DNA of 64,000 bases, taken from NCBI RefSeq assembly GCF_019112525.1, contig NZ_CP077800.1:1178001-1242000 (forward strand), in the 5' to 3' direction. This stretch comes from Modestobacter sp. L9-4 (GTDB lineage Bacteria > Actinomycetota > Actinomycetes > Mycobacteriales > Geodermatophilaceae). Below are positions 1 through 11,872 of the stretch, one piece after another. Position 1 is the stretch's first letter, and each line of letters begins with the position of its first letter. The notes under the pieces were generated by a model, which worked only from the letters and a program-made list of their open reading frames with translations, was not told where the DNA came from and did no database searches. The position numbers and the translations under genes are program-made.

Positions 1-1
1 C

Positions 2-103
2 CCCGCGGGCAGTGGCGGGGGCAACGCGCCGATCTGGCTCGTCGCCCCTTTCATGGCCGTGATCGTCGGCGTCCTGTTCGTGCGCGTCATCCGGCGGCAC
101 TGA
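2..103 (+). CDS. C-terminal end of a membrane protein (partial)
   Basis: Only the last 33 codons are inside the window; the gene begins to the left of base 1. The visible part has a glycine-rich stretch, then one hydrophobic segment of about 18 residues (APIWLVAPFMAVIVGVLFV) and a short basic tail ending RVIRRH, so the protein ends with a transmembrane helix and a positively charged cytoplasmic tail. Its TGA overlaps the ATG of the next gene by one base (ATG at 103), which implies translational coupling and a shared transcript. No family can be assigned from so short a piece. Confidence 0.6.
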   Translation, partial: PAGSGGGNAPIWLVAPFMAVIVGVLFVRVIRRH

Positions 104-324
104 TGCCCGTCCCGGTGGTGTGCGCGTTCTGCGGCGCCGATGCCGACGGCGGTCCGGTGGACCCGTGCGCGTTCGTCGTCGTCGCGCGGTGGCAGGAGCC
201 ACTGCCGGACCAGCGCGAGCAGCAGTTCTTCGCGCATGCCGAGTGCCTGCGCGCACGACTGCACCCGGACGTCGCTCCGCTGGCCCGCGTCCTGGACGTC
301 GGTTGGGACGGCGAGGACTCGTAG
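103..324 (+). CDS. Small zinc-ribbon-like protein of unknown function
   Basis: This 73-residue protein starts at the ATG that shares its A with the stop codon of the upstream membrane-protein gene. It contains a CxxC pair near residue 8 (CAFC) and a second histidine/cysteine pair in HAEC near residue 47, a spacing that could hold one zinc ion. The rest is acidic and has no membrane segment or signal peptide. I do not recognise the family. It ends three bases before the stop of the convergent HNH gene, so there is no room for a terminator between them. Confidence 0.65.
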   Translation: MPVPVVCAFCGADADGGPVDPCAFVVVARWQEPLPDQREQQFFAHAECLRARLHPDVAPLARVLDVGWDGEDS

Positions 325-327
325 TCC

Positions 328-1539
328 CTAGAGCAGCGGACCGATCAGGATCTCGGTGCCGTCGGGTCTCCAGGTGCGCCAACGATGACCCGGCGGTGCT
401 CCAGCGTCACGCTGGACGCGGAAGCCGTGGTGGACCTTCGTGTGGTGGCGTTCGCAGAGCAGCGCGGAGTTGTCCAGTGACGTCTCCCCGTCGTTGATCC
501 ACTCGACGAGGTGGTGGACGTCGCACCAGTGCGTCGGCGCCCCACAACCGGCGAACACGCAGTGCCCGTCGCGGTTCTCCACCGCCCGGCGGAGGTGCGG
601 CGGGACCACCCGGTGGGTGCGGCCGACGTCCAGCGGCAGCCCGTCGGGGCCCAGCACGATCCGGGTCACCGTCGAGTCGCAGGCGACCCACCGGGCGCGG
701 GCGGCCGACAGGGTCGCCCCGAACCCGGTACGGGCGGCGTCCGGGCCGGTCGAGGGGTCGACCAGGTCCTCGATGTCGACGGTCACCACGACGTGTGGCT
801 TCACCGTCCGCAACGTCGGTAGACCTCCGGCGGCGAGCTGGTTGTCGCACAGCTGCACGAGCGCATCGGCGTTCTGCTGCGCGCGTGTGCGGTCGTCGCC
901 CTTCGGGCGGTCGGCCTGCACGATCGACTCGATCGCCGCCTGCACCTTCTCCCCGCCCACGACGTCGAGGTCGAACCGGCCCGTGACGGTCCCGTCGGCG
1001 TGCCTGGCGATCGTCAACCGTCGCCCCTCGGTGGGGTCCGGCTCGATGCCGTCGGGGTCCAGCGCGTCCTCGAACGCCTGCACGGCCGCGACCAGGGAGT
1101 GGTACGGCGCCGCGCTGGCGACCGCCGTCCAGGCCTCGTCGAACGGCGCCAGGTCGATGCCCTGCTCGGCCGCCTTCGCGAGCTCGACCGGCCCGACCAC
1201 CTCCGCGACCACGTTGAGCTGGGCAGCGGTCACGTCACCGTCAGCGAAGCCGGCCGCCAGCGCCGGGAAGTGCTCGAGCGCGCGGCCCGACCGCACGACC
1301 CGCGACGCCTCCGCCGGCGCCAGCCTCGCGTGCCCGACCAGCCACGACCGCATCGACTTCAGCCCGTCGTGCTCGGCTGCCTGCGTCAGCTCCCCGTGCC
1401 GCACGGTGCGCGTCAGCTCCGCACTCGCGCGGTTGACCACCTGGACCAGGAACGCCGTCCGGTCCAGCACCTGCCCCTCGGACAACCCGTGCAGGTCCTC
1501 GACCGCCAGGGCGTCGAGAGCCGACTGCAACTCGCTCAC
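328..1539 (-). CDS. DUF222 / HNH endonuclease domain protein
   Basis: The 403-residue product has an N-terminal and central DUF222 region (roughly residues 10-260) followed by a C-terminal HNH nuclease fold around residues 325-375, visible as CVFAGC, then DVHH and CERHHTKVHHG. Such DUF222-HNH proteins (13E12-repeat family) occur in many copies in high-G+C actinobacteria. Their role is not settled; a nuclease with a link to mobile DNA is the usual guess. The GTG start at 1539 is backed by a strong GGAGGAGG ribosome-binding site about five bases upstream. No mobile-element boundary or inverted repeat is visible around it. Confidence 0.85.
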   Translation of the reverse strand: MSELQSALDALAVEDLHGLSEGQVLDRTAFLVQVVNRASAELTRTVRHGELTQAAEHDGLKSMRSWLVGHARLAPAEASRVVRSGRALEHFPALAAGFADGDVTAAQLNVVAEVVGPVELAKAAEQGIDLAPFDEAWTAVASAAPYHSLVAAVQAFEDALDPDGIEPDPTEGRRLTIARHADGTVTGRFDLDVVGGEKVQAAIESIVQADRPKGDDRTRAQQNADALVQLCDNQLAAGGLPTLRTVKPHVVVTVDIEDLVDPSTGPDAARTGFGATLSAARARWVACDSTVTRIVLGPDGLPLDVGRTHRVVPPHLRRAVENRDGHCVFAGCGAPTHWCDVHHLVEWINDGETSLDNSALLCERHHTKVHHGFRVQRDAGAPPGHRWRTWRPDGTEILIGPLL

Positions 1540-1685
1540 GACACCTCCTCCGCCGATCGAACACGTGTTCGAAGTCTACCCGTCAGACGGTGGCCCTACA
1601 AGGCGAAAGTCCAGGTCAGGGCATCGTCCACGGGTCTCGACGACGTCGCGGGCAATGCCGTGGACAGCCCCGGGACAGTGAGTGC

Positions 1686-2066
1686 GTGCACCCCGAGCTC
1701 GAGCGCGCCCTGCGACCGGTGCTGGCCGACCTGCAGGCCACAAGCACCCCCGTCCCACGGATCGAGGACAGCGACTGGTCCGGTGACGCGCACCGACCCG
1801 GGGCGATGCTCTGGAGCCCGGACGGCAGCGGCCGCGGCGTGGCCACGAGCCTGGGCCGGCCGCAGGCCGAGCAGGTGGTCGACGTCGCCGACCAGGTGCA
1901 GGAGGGGGCGGTCGAGGAGCTGTGGGGCAGCGCCCCGACCAACTGGCCAGCGTGCCCGCACCACCCGACGACGCACCCGCTCGAGGCGCAACTGCACGAC
2001 GGTGCCGCCTGGTGGGTCTGCTTGCACCACGGGACGGCGGTCAGCAAGGTCGGTCGCCTCGGCTGA
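1686..2066 (+). CDS. Conserved hypothetical protein with C-terminal Cys/His cluster
   Basis: This frame encodes 126 residues from a GTG start (VHPELERALRPVLADLQ...). The composition is protein-like: an amphipathic N-terminal helix, an acidic tryptophan-containing middle, and a C-terminal cluster CPHH...THPLEA...CLHHG that could bind a metal. An upstream start near 1590 would add about 32 arginine-rich residues that look like read-through, so the GTG is preferred, although its ribosome-binding site is weak. It stops three bases before the convergent MetE-like gene. I do not recognise the function. Confidence 0.55.
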   Translation: MHPELERALRPVLADLQATSTPVPRIEDSDWSGDAHRPGAMLWSPDGSGRGVATSLGRPQAEQVVDVADQVQEGAVEELWGSAPTNWPACPHHPTTHPLEAQLHDGAAWWVCLHHGTAVSKVGRLG

Positions 2067-2069
2067 CCC

Positions 2070-3099
2070 TCACTCCGGGACCAGGTACCTCGCCGCCTCA
2101 CGGACGTGGCGCATCGCCGTCCGGGCGTAGGCGGGGCTGGCCCCGGCCATGCCGCAGGCCGGCGTGAGCGTGACGGCGGTGGACAGCTGCTCGGCCGGGA
2201 AGCCGAGCTCGCGCCACCAGGCCTGCAGGCGGCTGGCCGTCGCCTTCGGGTTCGGCAGCGTGGTGTCGGTGCCGGGGACGACGCCCACGAGCAGGTGGGT
2301 GCCGGCCTCGACGGCGGTCCCGACGGCGTCGAGGTCCTGCACCATGCCGAGGTCGAAGGAGAGACCGTCGGCGCCGGCGGCGCGGAAGAGGTCCAGCGGC
2401 GCCCGGTTGGCGCAGCAGTGCACGACGACGGGCACCGGCACCCGGGCGACGAGGGCGGCGAGCTGCTCCTCGACCACGTTCGACTCGACGGCGGAGAGCT
2501 TGCCGAACCCGCTGATCGTCGGGAGCCCGCCCTGCAGGACGGCGGGGACCGACGGCTCGTCGAGCTGGACGACGACGCGGGCGCCGGGCACCCGGGCGGA
2601 GACGGCGGCCACGTGCGCGGCGATGCCCTCGGCCAGCGACTGGGCCAGGTCGCGGCGAGCGCCCGGGTCGACCACGGCGCGGTCACCGCGGGTGCGCTCG
2701 AGCCCGGCGGCCAGCGTCCACGGCCCGGCGACCTGGACCTTGAACGGGCCGACGTAGCGCTCGGCGACGTCGAAGAGCGCGTCCATGTCGCGGTCGAGCA
2801 TCTCCTGGGCCCGGCGCAGGTCGTTGCCCGCGCGCGGGACGAGCCGCCAGCCGGCCGGGGTGAGGTCGACGGCGATGTCGACCAGCAGCGCCGCGGTCCG
2901 GCCGAGCAGGTCCGCGCCGGCGCCGCGTCCGGGCAGCTCGGGCAGGTGCGGGAGGTCCGGCAGCTCGCCGACGACCAGGCGCACCGCCTCGACCGGGTCG
3001 GTGCCGGGCAGGGACCCGACGCCGGAGGCCGGCCCCCACGGTGTGGGGACCGGCCTCAGGTCGTCGGTGCTGTCGGGCTCGCTGCTGTCGTGCGGGTGA

Positions 3100-3116
<17 letters not shown>
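2070..3116 (-). CDS. MetE-like methionine synthase family protein (vitamin B12-independent type, C-terminal domain only)
   Basis: The 348-residue protein matches the zinc-binding catalytic half of cobalamin-independent methionine synthase. Visible signatures are an LDEP motif near residue 185, an HCC zinc-ligand motif at 233-235 and TPAC with Cys321. It lacks the N-terminal barrel of full MetE (about 750 residues), so it belongs to the short MetE-like group common in actinobacteria. In that group methyl transfer to homocysteine or another thiol is likely, but the donor is uncertain. It starts at GTG 3116, 17 bases inside the end of the upstream 5'-nucleotidase gene. This is the only usable start for its conserved N-terminus, and the overlap suggests coupling. 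Confidence 0.75.
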
Positions 3117-5535
<2,419 letters not shown>

Positions 5536-5652
5536 GGAGGTTCCTCCAGGACAGGCGTCAGCGGGCCGCCGGGACGGTCCGCTGCGCAGAGCTGACGAGC
5601 CAGGCCGAGGAGCCAGGCACGCATGGACCGGTCGGGACCGATCCGTCACAGC

Positions 5653-5681
5653 ACGCTAACGGTCCGCTACGAGTGAGCCAA
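5653..5681 (-). promoter_or_regulatory. Candidate sigma-70-type promoter of the 5'-nucleotidase gene
   Basis: Read on the minus strand, TTGGCT (5681-5676) and TAGCGT (5658-5653) are separated by 17 bases and would start transcription near 5646, giving a leader of about 110 bases before GTG 5535. The rest of the 319-base gap between this gene and glmS shows no open frame or clear hairpin. No phosphate-box-like repeat was found. Confidence 0.35.
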
Positions 5682-5854
5682 GGGGCAGCTGTGAATGGAC
5701 CGCAGTCGTTAACCTGCCCGCCACGGACCCCGCGACGCTCCCCGGCAGCTGGCCTGCCGTGTCCGCACCCGGTCCGGGCGAGGCGTCCCTGCCGTCCGCC
5801 CCGTGGCCGGGAGCTCCTCCCGCGGGCATCGGCCCCGCCCCCGGCCACGGCGCC

Positions 5855-7654
5855 TCACAGCACGGTCACCGACTTGGCGAGGTTGCGCGGCTTGTCGGCG
5901 TCCCGGCCCAGCACGACGGCGACGCAGCGGGCCAGGTGCTGGAGGGCGACGACGCTCTCCAGCGGTCCCCAGGCCGGTGCCGGCCCGGACAGCACCGGGA
6001 ACGTGTCGGTGTGCCCTGAGCCCACCCGGATCACCCGGGCACCGCGCGCGGCGAGCTCGGCGGCCGCGCTGGCCAGCCGGGCCGGGTCCCCGCTCTCCAG
6101 CAGCAGCACCGGGGTGCCCTGCTCGATCAGCGCGATGGGGCCGTGCTTGAACTCCCCGGCGGGCAGCGACTCGGCGTTGCGGTAGGTGATCTCCTTGAGC
6201 TTCAGCGCCCCCTCCGCGGCGTAGGGCAGCCCGGCGCCGCGGGAGACGAAGAAGAACGACCGGGCGTCGGCCAGCTCCTCGGCCAGGGCGACCGCGACGG
6301 GGAAGGACGTCGTGTGCGCGGCCGCCAGCCGGCCGGGCAGCGACCCCAGCCGCAACCCGTGCTGGGCCACGGACCGGCGGTCCAGCGACCCGGTCGCCGC
6401 GGCGTGGGAGATGGCCAGCGCGGCCCCGGCGACCACCTGGGTGGTGAACGTCTTGGTCGCCGCCACCCCGATCTCGGGACCGGCGCTGGTCTCCAGCACC
6501 GCGTCGCTGCGGCGGGCGAGGGAGGACTGCGGCCGGTTGGTGATCGCCAGCACCGGCCCGCGGACGTCCTCCAGGGCGTGCAGCACGTCGGATGTCTCCC
6601 CGGACTGGGAGATCGCGACCGTGAGCACGCCGTCGGTGGGCCCGGGGACGACCAGCTCGTCGTGCTCGGAGGCGACGACGACGTCGGCCGGCACCCCGCC
6701 GAGCACGCCGAAGGCGCGGGCCACCGCCTCGGCGGCGTGCCGGGAGCTGCCGCAGGCCAGGAACCGCAGCCGCTGCGGGGCGGCGAGCCCGGTCCCCGAC
6801 CACAGCCGGCCGTCGGCGACCTGGGGCAGCAGCCGCTCCAGCAGCCGGCCCACCACCGCGGGCTGCTCGGCGATCTCCTTCTCCATGAAGTCGTCGTAGG
6901 CGCCGCGCTCGACGTCGTCGGCCGCCCAGGACAGCCGGACGCTCTCCCGCGGGGGGACCTCCGCTCCGGTGGCGTCGAGCCAGGTGACCTCGTCGCCCAG
7001 GACGACGACGTCGCCGTCCTGCAGGACGCTCACCGCACCGACCGTGCCGAGCAGCGCGGTGACGTCGCTGGCGGCCACGTGCCCCTCGGGGCCGGAGCCG
7101 ACCACGAGCGGCGAGCGGTGCGAGGCGAGGACGACGTCCCGGGAGGTGGCGGCGGTGACCGCCAGCGCCCACGTGCCCCGCAGCCGGCGGGCCGCGGCGA
7201 GGGTGGCGGCCGCCAGCGAGCCGGAGCCGGCGTAGAGCTCCTCCACCAGGTGGGCGACCACCTCGCTGTCGACGTCGGAGGTGAAGAGGTGGCCGCGCCC
7301 CCGCAGCTCGGCCACCAGCTCGTCGGCGTTGTCGATGATCCCGTTGTGGACCACCGCGATCGCGCCGGCGCAGTCCCGGTGCGGGTGGGCGTTGGACTCC
7401 GAGACACCGCCGTGGGTCGCCCAGCGCGTGTGCCCGATGCCCAGGCACGACCCGGCGGGCGGTGGTGCGGCGGCGAGCCGTTCGTGCAGCGAGGCGACCC
7501 GGCCCACGGCCCGGACGACGGTCAGGCCCTCGGGGCCGGTCCCGGTGACGGCGATGCCGGCCGAGTCGTACCCGCGGTACTCCAGCCGGGACAGCGCCCC
7601 GGCCAGGAACTCAGCGGCTCGTTCCCGGCCGCGGCACGCGACGATCCCACACAC
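5855..7654 (-). CDS. glmS: Glutamine--fructose-6-phosphate aminotransferase (isomerising)
   Basis: The enzyme makes glucosamine-6-phosphate from fructose-6-phosphate and glutamine, the first step towards UDP-GlcNAc for peptidoglycan. The 599-residue protein begins (GTG)-Cys-Gly-Ile-Val, so removal of the first residue exposes the catalytic N-terminal cysteine of the class II glutaminase domain (about 1-220, with RWATHGG). Two SIS domains follow (SQSGETSDV, then AAEGALKLKE), ending in the typical KSVTVL tail. Start GTG 7654 has GGAGG six bases upstream. It stands alone on the minus strand. No glmS ribozyme core was recognised in the long upstream leader. Confidence 0.95.
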   Translation of the reverse strand: MCGIVACRGRERAAEFLAGALSRLEYRGYDSAGIAVTGTGPEGLTVVRAVGRVASLHERLAAAPPPAGSCLGIGHTRWATHGGVSESNAHPHRDCAGAIAVVHNGIIDNADELVAELRGRGHLFTSDVDSEVVAHLVEELYAGSGSLAAATLAAARRLRGTWALAVTAATSRDVVLASHRSPLVVGSGPEGHVAASDVTALLGTVGAVSVLQDGDVVVLGDEVTWLDATGAEVPPRESVRLSWAADDVERGAYDDFMEKEIAEQPAVVGRLLERLLPQVADGRLWSGTGLAAPQRLRFLACGSSRHAAEAVARAFGVLGGVPADVVVASEHDELVVPGPTDGVLTVAISQSGETSDVLHALEDVRGPVLAITNRPQSSLARRSDAVLETSAGPEIGVAATKTFTTQVVAGAALAISHAAATGSLDRRSVAQHGLRLGSLPGRLAAAHTTSFPVAVALAEELADARSFFFVSRGAGLPYAAEGALKLKEITYRNAESLPAGEFKHGPIALIEQGTPVLLLESGDPARLASAAAELAARGARVIRVGSGHTDTFPVLSGPAPAWGPLESVVALQHLARCVAVVLGRDADKPRNLAKSVTVL

Positions 7655-8084
7655 TTCTACCTCCGGCGGTCGGCCCGGCAGCGCGGCACGTCACGGGGAC
7701 GCACCGCGCCGGGGCGTGGCTGCACGGCGCTCGGGCGCCGTGCGGGGGCACCGCACGACTCCTCGCGCCACGGACGGCGGGAGGGGCGTCAGCCGGCGAC
7801 GGCGACGCAGCGTGCGGGAGCAGGACGGGGAACCGCTCGGGCGACCGTCACAGCGGGTGACCTCCGGTGGGGCGTGCGCGGGTCTGCGCTGCTGCTCGGC
7901 TGCTCGAGCGTCCACCGGGGAACCTGCCCACCAGTGGCGGCGTTCCTCGACCGACGGCAACGTAGCACCGCCGTGACACGTGCAACAGGTCCCCGCCGAC
8001 CCAGCCGAGAAGTAGCGGACCGCTCACGCGTCGTGAGGGAACGCGGCTCGGCCGAGGAGCCGGATCCGGAGCCCACGACTCTGC
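7655..8084. other. Intergenic region between glmS and the ANTAR gene
   Basis: This 430-base stretch lies between divergent genes and holds no convincing open frame. A weak promoter-like pair for glmS is visible on the minus strand (TTGCAC at 7985-7980 and TACGTT at 7964-7959, but only 15 bases apart), which would leave a leader of about 300 bases. Several short G+C inverted repeats are present, but none matches a riboswitch or ribozyme that I can name. Confidence 0.3.
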
Positions 8085-8092
8085 GTGACAGT

Positions 8093-8107
8093 GCGGCACA
8101 GTGCCGC
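8093..8107. promoter_or_regulatory. Perfect palindrome immediately before the ANTAR gene start
   Basis: GCGGCAC and GTGCCGC form a 7-base perfect inverted repeat around a single A and end one base before ATG 8109. It could be a protein-binding operator or, in RNA, a hairpin masking the start codon. Nothing else in the window repeats it. Confidence 0.3.
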
Positions 8108-8108
8108 C

Positions 8109-8588
8109 ATGGGTGACCCCGACCGCACCGACCTCGCCGAGCGGCTCCGGCTCGTCGACTCCCTGCTCACCGTCGCCACGGACATCGTGTCCTCGCTCCA
8201 GCGCGTGCTCACCGAGGTGCACCACGAGCTGGGCCCGGCGCGCCGCGAGGAGGAGGCGCACCCCCGCGACGCCGAGATCGCCGAGCTGCGGCGCGAGGTG
8301 GCGCAGCTGCGCGAGGGCCTGGCCTCCCGCGCGGTGATCGAACGGGCGAAGGGCGTCCTCATGCACGGGCACGGGGTCACCGAGGCCGAGTCGTTCACGC
8401 TGCTCACCGAGCTGTCGCAGCGCACCCACCGCAAGGTCCGCGACGTCGCCGCCGACCTGCTCGACGGCGCCCCGGGCCTGCCGGTCGCGGCGCGTCGCCC
8501 GACCGGCGTGCCGACCGACCGGCCGCCGGACGGCACCGGCGGGGACGCCGCGGTCCGGGCCCTGGCCACCGCGGTGGACCCGCCGTGA
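8109..8588 (+). CDS. ANTAR-domain putative transcription antitermination regulator
   Basis: The 159-residue protein has an N-terminal helical part, a short coiled coil (ELRREVAQLREGL) and a C-terminal ANTAR fold around residues 70-120 with the hallmark VIERAKGVLM. ANTAR domains bind paired RNA hexaloops and stop terminator formation. No GAF, PAS or receiver domain is visible, so the signal input is unclear. A GTG at 8085 would add eight residues and place the upstream palindrome inside the coding region; the ATG is preferred, though neither start has a good ribosome-binding site. It converges on mnmA with a six-base gap. Confidence 0.75.
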   Translation: MGDPDRTDLAERLRLVDSLLTVATDIVSSLQRVLTEVHHELGPARREEEAHPRDAEIAELRREVAQLREGLASRAVIERAKGVLMHGHGVTEAESFTLLTELSQRTHRKVRDVAADLLDGAPGLPVAARRPTGVPTDRPPDGTGGDAAVRALATAVDPP

Positions 8589-8594
8589 ACCACC

Positions 8595-9668
8595 TCAGGC
8601 GGTGGCGCTGACCGCCGCCTGGCCGAGCACCCGGTCGCCCCGCAGCGCGTCCGGTGCGTAGAACACCGCGGACTGACCCGGGGCCACCCCGCGCTGCCGC
8701 TCCCCCAGCACGACCCGCAGGCCGCCACCCTCGGCCGCGGACACCTCGCAGGGCACCGCCGCACCGTGCGCCCGCACCTGCACCTGCCCGCGGAAGGGCA
8801 GCCCGGGCACCGTGCCGGTCCAGGTGGGCGCCGCGGTGAGCACCTCGGAGACCTCCGCCTGCTCGGCGGTGCCGATCGTCACCGTGCGGCTGACCGGCTC
8901 GATGCCCAGGACGAACCGCGGCCGCTGGTCGCCGGCGGTGACGCCCAGCCCGCGGCGCTGGCCGATCGTGAAGCCGTAGGCCCCGGCGTGCGTGCCCACG
9001 GTCGCCCCGGTCGCGGCGTCGACCACCGGCCCGGGCTGCTCGCCCAGCCGCCGGGTGAGGAAGCCGCGGGTGTCGCCGTCGGAGATGAAGCAGATGTCGT
9101 GCGAGTCGGGCTTGGAGGCCACCGCGTAGCCGCGCTCGGCGGCGATCTCCCGCACCCGGTCCTTGGTCATCTCCCCCAGCGGGAAGACCGCGTGCGCCAG
9201 CTGCCCGGCCGTGAGCACGCCGAGCACGTAGGACTGGTCCTTGGCCGCGTCGACCGAGCGGCGCAGCTCGCCGTCGACGAGGCGGGCGTGGTGGCCGGTG
9301 ACGACCGCGTCGAAGCCCAGCGCCCGGGCCCGGTCCAGCACCGCGGAGAACTTGATCTTCTCGTTGCAGCGCAGGCACGGGTTGGGCGTGCGGCCGGCGG
9401 CGTACTCGGCCACGAAGTCGTCCACCACGTCCTCGCGGAACCGGTCGGCGAGGTCCCAGACGTAGAACGGGATGCCCAGCTCGTCGGCGACCCGGCGGGC
9501 GTCGTGGGAGTCCTCGACGCTGCAGCACCCCCGCGACCCGCTGCGCAGCTGCTGACGGTCCGGGGACAGCGCCAGGTGCACCCCGGTGACGTCGTGCCCG
9601 GCCTCGACGGCCAGCGCGGCGGCGACCGCGGAGTCCACGCCCCCGCTCATCGCGGCGACGACCCTCAC
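8595..9668 (-). CDS. mnmA: tRNA 2-thiouridylase MnmA
   Basis: MnmA puts sulfur on uridine-34 of tRNA-Lys, -Glu and -Gln using persulfide from a cysteine desulfurase. The 357-residue protein begins with the PP-loop SGGVDS (residues 8-13) and contains the catalytic cysteine pair Cys101 (in [10 protein letters not shown]) and Cys193 (in HDICF), plus the C-terminal beta-barrel region. Its GTG start overlaps the stop codon of the upstream cysteine desulfurase by four bases (GTGA), so the sulfur donor and the thiolase are translated together. Length and motifs are normal for the family. Confidence 0.95.
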   Translation of the reverse strand: MRVVAAMSGGVDSAVAAALAVEAGHDVTGVHLALSPDRQQLRSGSRGCCSVEDSHDARRVADELGIPFYVWDLADRFREDVVDDFVAEYAAGRTPNPCLRCNEKIKFSAVLDRARALGFDAVVTGHHARLVDGELRRSVDAAKDQSYVLGVLTAGQLAHAVFPLGEMTKDRVREIAAERGYAVASKPDSHDICFISDGDTRGFLTRRLGEQPGPVVDAATGATVGTHAGAYGFTIGQRRGLGVTAGDQRPRFVLGIEPVSRTVTIGTAEQAEVSEVLTAAPTWTGTVPGLPFRGQVQVRAHGAAVPCEVSAAEGGGLRVVLGERQRGVAPGQSAVFYAPDALRGDRVLGQAAVSATA

Positions 9669-10849
9669 CGGGCACCCGCCCGGCGGGCGCGCTCGACCAC
9701 GGGGGCGATCACGGCGAGCACCGCGTCGACGTCGGCGTCGGTGGAGGTGTGGCCCAGGCTCATCCGCAGGGAGCTGCGCGCCCGGGCCGGGTCGGCGCCG
9801 GTGGCCAGCAGCACGTGGCTGGGCCGGGCGACCCCGGCGCTGCACGCCGAGCCGGTGGAGCACTCGATGCCGCGGGCGTCGAGCAGCATCAGCAGCGCGT
9901 CGCCCTCCGCACCGGGGAAGGACAGGTGCGCGTTGCCCGGCAGCCGGCCGGGCCCACCGGCCACGACGTCGTCCAGGGCCGGGCCGTTGAGCTGGGCGTC
10001 GGGCACCTCGGCCAGGACGCCGGCGACCAGCCGGTCGCGCAGCTCCGCGATCCGCGCCGTCCGCTCGACCCGGTCGCCGACCGCCGCCCGGGCGGCCGCG
10101 GCCAGGCCGACGATCGCGGCGACGTCCAGCGTGCCGGAGCGGACGTCGCGCTCCTGACCGCCGCCGTGCAGCAGCGGCGTGCACTCGACGTCCCGGCGCA
10201 GCAGCAGCGCGCCGGCGCCCATCGGGCCGCCGAGCTTGTGCCCGGTGAGGGTGAGCGCGTCGACGCCGCTGGCGGCGAAGTCCACCTCCAGCTGGCCGAC
10301 GGCCTGCACGGCGTCGGTGTGCAGCGGGACGCTGACGGCGTGGGCGACCGCGGCGAGCGCGGCGACGTCGCTGACCGCGCCGATCTCGTTGTTGGCCCAC
10401 ATCACGCTGGCCACGGCGACGTCCGCGCCGTCGCCGAGGGCGTCGGCGAGGGCCGCCGGCGTGACCCGGCCGGTGGGGTCGACCGGCAGCCAGGTGACCT
10501 CGGCGCCGGCGTGCGCCTCCAGCCACTCGACGCTGTCCAGGACGGCGTGGTGCTCGGCGGGGCTGGCCACGATCCGGCGGCGCCGGTCGTCGGCGCCGCG
10601 GCGGGCCCAGTACAGGCCCTTGACGGCCAGGTTGTCGCCCTCGGTGCCGCCGGCGGTGAACAGCACCTCCGACGGCCGGGCGCCCAGGGCGGCGGCCAGC
10701 TGCTCGCGGGACTGCTCGGCGACCCGCCGGGCCTGGCGGCCGCTGGCGTGCAGCGAGGAGGCGTTGCCCACCCGGGCCAGCTGCTCGGTCATCGCCGCCA
10801 GTGCGACGGGCAGCATCGGCGTGGTGGCCGCGTGGTCGAGGTAGGTCAT
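9665..10849 (-). CDS. Cysteine desulfurase (IscS/NifS family)
   Basis: This PLP enzyme removes sulfur from cysteine and hands it on as persulfide, here probably to MnmA, which overlaps its 3' end. The 394-residue protein starts [12 protein letters not shown], carries the PLP lysine at 205 in LTGHKLGG, and has the loop cysteine in [10 protein letters not shown] near residue 335. The gene begins at ATG 10849 with no strong ribosome-binding site. A TACGCT hexamer at 10864-10859 lies nine bases upstream, so the mRNA may start almost at the ATG. No SUF or ISC scaffold genes are nearby, which favours a tRNA-thiolation role. Confidence 0.92.
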   Translation of the reverse strand: MTYLDHAATTPMLPVALAAMTEQLARVGNASSLHASGRQARRVAEQSREQLAAALGARPSEVLFTAGGTEGDNLAVKGLYWARRGADDRRRRIVASPAEHHAVLDSVEWLEAHAGAEVTWLPVDPTGRVTPAALADALGDGADVAVASVMWANNEIGAVSDVAALAAVAHAVSVPLHTDAVQAVGQLEVDFAASGVDALTLTGHKLGGPMGAGALLLRRDVECTPLLHGGGQERDVRSGTLDVAAIVGLAAAARAAVGDRVERTARIAELRDRLVAGVLAEVPDAQLNGPALDDVVAGGPGRLPGNAHLSFPGAEGDALLMLLDARGIECSTGSACSAGVARPSHVLLATGADPARARSSLRMSLGHTSTDADVDAVLAVIAPVVERARRAGAR

Positions 10850-10908
10850 GGCCCGACCAGCGTAGGCGCGCACGCCGTTCCGGCCACCCCTGGGAAGGGT
10901 GCCCCGCC

Positions 10909-11871
10909 TCACCCCCGCCGGGCGGTGACCTGCGCCGTGAGCTCCGGGACGACGGTGGCCAGGTCGCCGACGACGCCGAAGTCGGCGAGGGCGAACACCG
11001 GGGCGTCGGGATCGGAGTTCACCGCCACGACGGTCTGCGCCGACCGCACCCCCGACCAGTGCTGCGCGGCCCCGGAGATGCCGACGGCGACGTAGAGCCG
11101 CGGCGCCACCCGGGTGCCGGACTGCCCCACCAGGCACGAGGGCGGGCAGAACCCGGCGTCCACGGCGGCCCGCGAGGCACCGATGGCCGCACCGAGCGCG
11201 TCGGCCAGCTGCTCGACGAGCGCGAACTCCGCCGCGCCGGTGACCCCGCGGCCCACCGCGACCACCACGGCGGCGTCCGCCAGGGCCGGCCGCCCGGCGC
11301 TGCGCTCGACGACCCGCGCCAGCACCCGGGCCTCCCGCGCCGGTGACGGCTCGACCAGCACCTGCTCGACCACGGTGGCGACGGGTGCGGGCACCGGGGT
11401 CAGCGAGGCCGCCCGCCAGGCGTGCACCGGGGTGCCGCAGGTGACCCGGGCCTGCACGACCGTCGTCCCGCCGGGGGCCAGCTGGGTGGCGGTGCCGTCG
11501 GGGGCGAACCCGACCACGTCGGTGAGGAAGCCGCTGCCGGTGCGCACGGCCAGCCGGCCGGCCACCTCCCGGCCCGCGGCCGAGCCCGGGACGACGACCG
11601 CGGCCGGGGCACGGTCGGCGACCAGCCGGGCCAGCACGTCGACGGCCGGGCCGACCAGGTGGGCGGCCAGGTCGACGGCGGGGTCGGCGGACCCCGCGAC
11701 GAGCACCCGCGCCGCGCCGTACCGGGCCAGCCGGTCGGCGGCGGGGTGTGCCGCACCCAGGAGGACCGCGACCGGCTCGCCGAGCACCCGTGCGGCGGTC
11801 AGCGCCTCCAGCGTGCCGCGGGTCGGCTCGCCGTCCCCGGTGAGCTCGGCCAGGACCAGGACCTCGGCCAC
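10909..11871 (-). CDS. etfA: Electron transfer flavoprotein alpha subunit
   Basis: EtfA binds FAD and passes electrons from acyl-CoA dehydrogenases to the respiratory chain as a heterodimer with EtfB. The 320-residue protein has the nucleotide-fold N-terminal domain and the C-terminal FAD domain, recognisable in [30 protein letters not shown] and [20 protein letters not shown]. It starts at GTG 11871, one base after the EtfB stop codon. Together with the enoyl-CoA hydratase upstream in the same block, this points to fatty-acid or amino-acid oxidation. Confidence 0.93.
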   Translation of the reverse strand: MAEVLVLAELTGDGEPTRGTLEALTAARVLGEPVAVLLGAAHPAADRLARYGAARVLVAGSADPAVDLAAHLVGPAVDVLARLVADRAPAAVVVPGSAAGREVAGRLAVRTGSGFLTDVVGFAPDGTATQLAPGGTTVVQARVTCGTPVHAWRAASLTPVPAPVATVVEQVLVEPSPAREARVLARVVERSAGRPALADAAVVVAVGRGVTGAAEFALVEQLADALGAAIGASRAAVDAGFCPPSCLVGQSGTRVAPRLYVAVGISGAAQHWSGVRSAQTVVAVNSDPDAPVFALADFGVVGDLATVVPELTAQVTARRG

Positions 11872-11872
11872 C

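Noticed and set aside
328..1539. DUF222-HNH gene as part of an inserted mobile element
   Set aside because: No terminal repeats, target duplication, integrase or change of base composition are visible around it; such genes are common resident families.
1590..1685. Upstream start for the conserved hypothetical gene at 1686
   Set aside because: The added residues are Arg/Gln/Gly-rich and unlike the rest; the GTG start directly before HPELERAL gives a more natural N-terminus.
5536..5649. In-frame N-terminal extension of the 5'-nucleotidase
   Set aside because: The extra 38 residues would bury the signal peptide inside the protein, while GTG 5535 has a strong ribosome site and a normal signal peptide directly after it.
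7655..7990. Possible glmS ribozyme or other riboswitch in the long glmS leader
   Set aside because: No core sequence or pseudoknot pattern of the glmS ribozyme could be matched, and this ribozyme is typical of Firmicutes.
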